DNA from: Spirochaetia bacterium
GTDB taxonomy: Bacteria > Spirochaetota > Spirochaetia > Treponematales > Breznakiellaceae
DNA length: 7,263 nucleotides
NCBI GenBank assembly: GCA_025997495.1
Contig: BNUR01000141.1
Span: forward strand, 1 to 7,263
Direction of reading: 5' to 3'
Shown here: positions 5,685-7,263 of the stretch, piece after piece
How positions within the stretch are numbered: the stretch's first letter is position 1
How the letters are laid out: the number at the start of each line of letters is the position of its first letter
The notes under the pieces: generated by a model
Databases searched by the model: none
Told to the model about the DNA's origin: nothing
What the model saw: only the letters and a program-made list of their open reading frames with translations
Program-made: the position numbers and the translations under genes

Positions 5685-5689
5685 AACCT

Positions 5690-7126
5690 ATGGGACAGGC
5701 ACTACAATTTTTGGATAAGGATTTTCTACTCGAAACCGGAACCGCCCGGGAATTATTTCATACAGCCGCTTCAACGGAACCGATCTATGACTATCACTGT
5801 CATCTGATCCCTTCCCAGATTGCGGAAAACAAACGCTTCGAAAATCTTACCGAACTTTGGCTTGGGGGGGATCATTACAAGTGGCGTATGATGCGCGCCC
5901 TGGGGATTGATGAATCCTATATCACCGGAAACGCCGATCCCTTCGAAAAATTCCTTGCCTGGGCTCGGACCGTGGAAAACCTCATCGGGAATCCCCTCTA
6001 TGCCTGGACCCACCTTGAATTGCAGCGTTACTTTGATATCCATGAGCCCCTTACCGAAAAATCCGCCCCTGCAATCTGGAAAGCGGCAAATGCCAAACTT
6101 CCGGATTTATCCGTAAAGGACATCTTTAAAAAGTTTAAGGTCCACACCGTGGGCACCACCGACGATCCCATTGATTCCCTGGAATACCACCGGGCAATAG
6201 CCGCAGGGACGGCGCCTATCGGCCACATTGATACCCGGGTGATCCCTTCCTTCCGTCTCGACCTGGCCCTGAACATAGACCAGCCGGGATTCGCCGCCTA
6301 TATAGACCAGCTTTCAAAGGCAAGCGGCATAGGGATTCATTCGGTTGAGGAGGTGATCGCCGCCCTGGAAAACCGTGTCGATTACTTTATCGCCAATGGC
6401 TGTCGGGCTTCGGACCACGCCCTGGAGTATCCGCCCTTCGTCTTGGCGTCGGCTGCGGAAATTGAGGGGACCCTCAAGGATGCCCTGGCGGGAAAGCCCG
6501 TCGGCAGGGCCGCCGCCGACGCCTACCGGACCAGGGTGCTCGCCGCCCTGGCAGATTATTACGGAAAGCACGGTATCGTCATGCAACTGCATTTCGCGGC
6601 CATACGCAGTATTAACCCCCGAATGCTTAGGCTGATTGGACCGAACACCGGCTATGACGCGTCCCACGATCGGGAGGTCAGTGAAAACCTCGCCGCCCTG
6701 CTCGGTCACATTGAAAACACCGGGACCCTTCCCAAAACCGTACTCTACACCCTGAACCCCAAAGACTATTATCCCTTGGGGACGATCATGGGTGGGTTTC
6801 AGGACAATTTTTCAAAAAGCGAAAACCGCCCGGGTATTCGGGGCAAAATGCAGCTCGGTTCGGCGTGGTGGTTCTGCGATCACCGGGACGGCATGGAGGA
6901 ACAGATGCGGATCCTGGCCAACATCGGCCTCCTGCCCACCTTCGTGGGTATGCTCACGGACTCCCGCAGTTTTCTCTCCTATCCCCGGCACGAATACTTC
7001 AGGCGCATACTCTGTAACCTGGCCGGGCATTGGGTCGAAAACGGGGAGTACCCGGCGGATATGGCAAAGCTTTCTGAAATCGTGGGGAATGTTTCCTTCG
7101 GCAACGCGAAAGCCTATTTTGGGTAG
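5690..7126 (+). CDS. uxaC: Glucuronate (uronate) isomerase
   Basis: UxaC converts D-glucuronate to D-fructuronate and D-galacturonate to D-tagaturonate, the first step of intracellular hexuronate breakdown toward 2-keto-3-deoxygluconate. The 478-aa product is full length for the family (E. coli UxaC 470 aa) and aligns to it end to end by eye. Diagnostic stretches are IYDYHCHL with metal-binding His36 and His38, LWLGGDHYKWRMMR, GNPLYAWTHLELQRYF, VGTTDDPIDSLEYH from residue 154, LGSAWWFCDHRDGMEEQM, and MLTDSRSFLSYPRHEYFRR 421-439. It is a cytosolic enzyme of the amidohydrolase-like fold. It has its own promoter candidate and a strong ribosome-binding site. No other hexuronate genes (uxaA, uxaB, uxuA, kdgK) are visible nearby, so it may be a stand-alone unit here or its partners lie elsewhere. 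Confidence 0.98.
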   Translation: MGQALQFLDKDFLLETGTARELFHTAASTEPIYDYHCHLIPSQIAENKRFENLTELWLGGDHYKWRMMRALGIDESYITGNADPFEKFLAWARTVENLIGNPLYAWTHLELQRYFDIHEPLTEKSAPAIWKAANAKLPDLSVKDIFKKFKVHTVGTTDDPIDSLEYHRAIAAGTAPIGHIDTRVIPSFRLDLALNIDQPGFAAYIDQLSKASGIGIHSVEEVIAALENRVDYFIANGCRASDHALEYPPFVLASAAEIEGTLKDALAGKPVGRAAADAYRTRVLAALADYYGKHGIVMQLHFAAIRSINPRMLRLIGPNTGYDASHDREVSENLAALLGHIENTGTLPKTVLYTLNPKDYYPLGTIMGGFQDNFSKSENRPGIRGKMQLGSAWWFCDHRDGMEEQMRILANIGLLPTFVGMLTDSRSFLSYPRHEYFRRILCNLAGHWVENGEYPADMAKLSEIVGNVSFGNAKAYFG

Positions 7127-7128
7127 GA

Positions 7129-7152
7129 TGCTGCCTCAGCAATTTTAAATTT
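7129..7152 (+). terminator. Weak candidate rho-independent terminator after uxaC
   Basis: Three bases after the uxaC stop, TGCTG (7129-7133) and CAGCA (7137-7141) form a 5-bp stem with a CCT loop, followed by ATTTTAAATTT. The stem is short and the T-run is interrupted by A, so the call is tentative. It is the only hairpin with a following T-rich stretch noticed in this gap. Confidence 0.35.
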
Positions 7153-7160
7153 GCCTGATT

Positions 7161-7171
7161 TATGATAAAAT
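7161..7171 (+). promoter_or_regulatory. Possible -10 region for the 3'-terminal ORF
   Basis: TATGATAAAAT contains TATGAT (7161-7166) and TAAAAT (7166-7171), both close to the -10 consensus. No good -35 stands at the right distance: TTGCCT at 7151 is too close. The short AT-rich gap and the proximity of the ATG make a promoter plausible but unproven. Confidence 0.3.
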
Positions 7172-7178
7172 CGGGGGT

Positions 7179-7263
7179 ATGGGTGGGGAAACATTTGAGC
7201 GGCTAATGAGGAATCTAGACAAAGCGGCGGAGAAGATACCCGACAACCGGCATGGGCCGAACA
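7179..7263 (+). CDS. 3'-partial ORF, possibly transposase N-terminus
   Basis: An ATG at 7179 opens a frame of 28 codons that runs off the window: MGGETFERLMRNLDKAAEKI, then PDNRHGPN. The pattern of a short helical leader followed by PDxRxGxN resembles, from memory, the start of a group of IS transposases in which a Tyr/Asp-rich segment follows. That match is short, so the assignment is tentative. A run of five G lies just before the ATG, without a clean Shine-Dalgarno. If it is a transposase, the insertion sequence end should lie in the 52 bp between the uxaC stop and this start. Confidence 0.45.
   Translation, partial: MGGETFERLMRNLDKAAEKIPDNRHGPN

Larger units (their letters stand above)
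5360..5689. other. Spacer between plsC and uxaC without a confident gene
   Basis: About 330 bp separate the two genes. The 3' half reads like the end of a coding region on the plus strand. In the 5' half, no plus frame looks convincing, while a minus frame ending near 5330 reads as plausible protein (ATEEVAEREKGRLPDEHI) but lacks a good start. The stretch ends with a promoter and ribosome-binding site for uxaC. I read it as possible gene debris, not a working gene. Confidence 0.5.

Noticed and set aside
5671..5718. Short leader peptide frame before uxaC (ATG at 5671)
   Set aside because: It has 15 codons, no Shine-Dalgarno, and its reading would overlap the uxaC start; it is probably chance.

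Overview
The window looks like chromosomal DNA of a GC-moderate to GC-rich bacterium. A spirochaete of the Treponema type, such as a gut symbiont, is my best guess. This rests on the overall look of the Mfd and UxaC proteins, the many short G/C homopolymers and the intergenic repeats; it is inference, and no lineage marker is present. All confident genes lie on the + strand.

Layout: (1) 3-3599 is mfd, the transcription-repair coupling factor. Its 5' end lies outside the window and its C-terminus is complete. It carries an unusual Lys/Glu-rich insert of about 64 codons. (2) 3600-3989 is a gene-free, repeat-rich spacer. It holds direct and inverted copies of a 'TTAACCACRAA..GACACG' repeat, a 9-nt tandem array and a 149-bp near-palindrome. 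(3) 3990-4607 is a YihX-like HAD hydrolase, and 4622-5359 is a PlsC-type 1-acylglycerol-3-phosphate acyltransferase; they are tightly spaced and probably form one operon. (4) 5360-5689 has no confident gene. It holds a coding-like remnant and a good sigma70-type promoter. (5) 5690-7126 is uxaC, glucuronate isomerase, complete. (6) 7179-7263 is the first 28 codons of another gene, possibly a transposase.

The known genes are ordinary housekeeping and catabolic functions: DNA repair, phosphate-ester hydrolysis, phospholipid synthesis and hexuronate catabolism. I see no dedicated defence, secondary-metabolite or CRISPR system.

The most unusual signal is a dispersed repeat family that occupies the mfd-HAD spacer and also sits inside the mfd reading frame. 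There it is translated in frame into a low-complexity linker in domain 3. Three copies carry a small hairpin at the same place, with different stem sequences that each keep their pairing. This suggests a structured, possibly mobile repeat rather than random sequence. The same mfd insert contains a 68-nt pure purine run and a four-run G-quadruplex motif with 1-nt loops.
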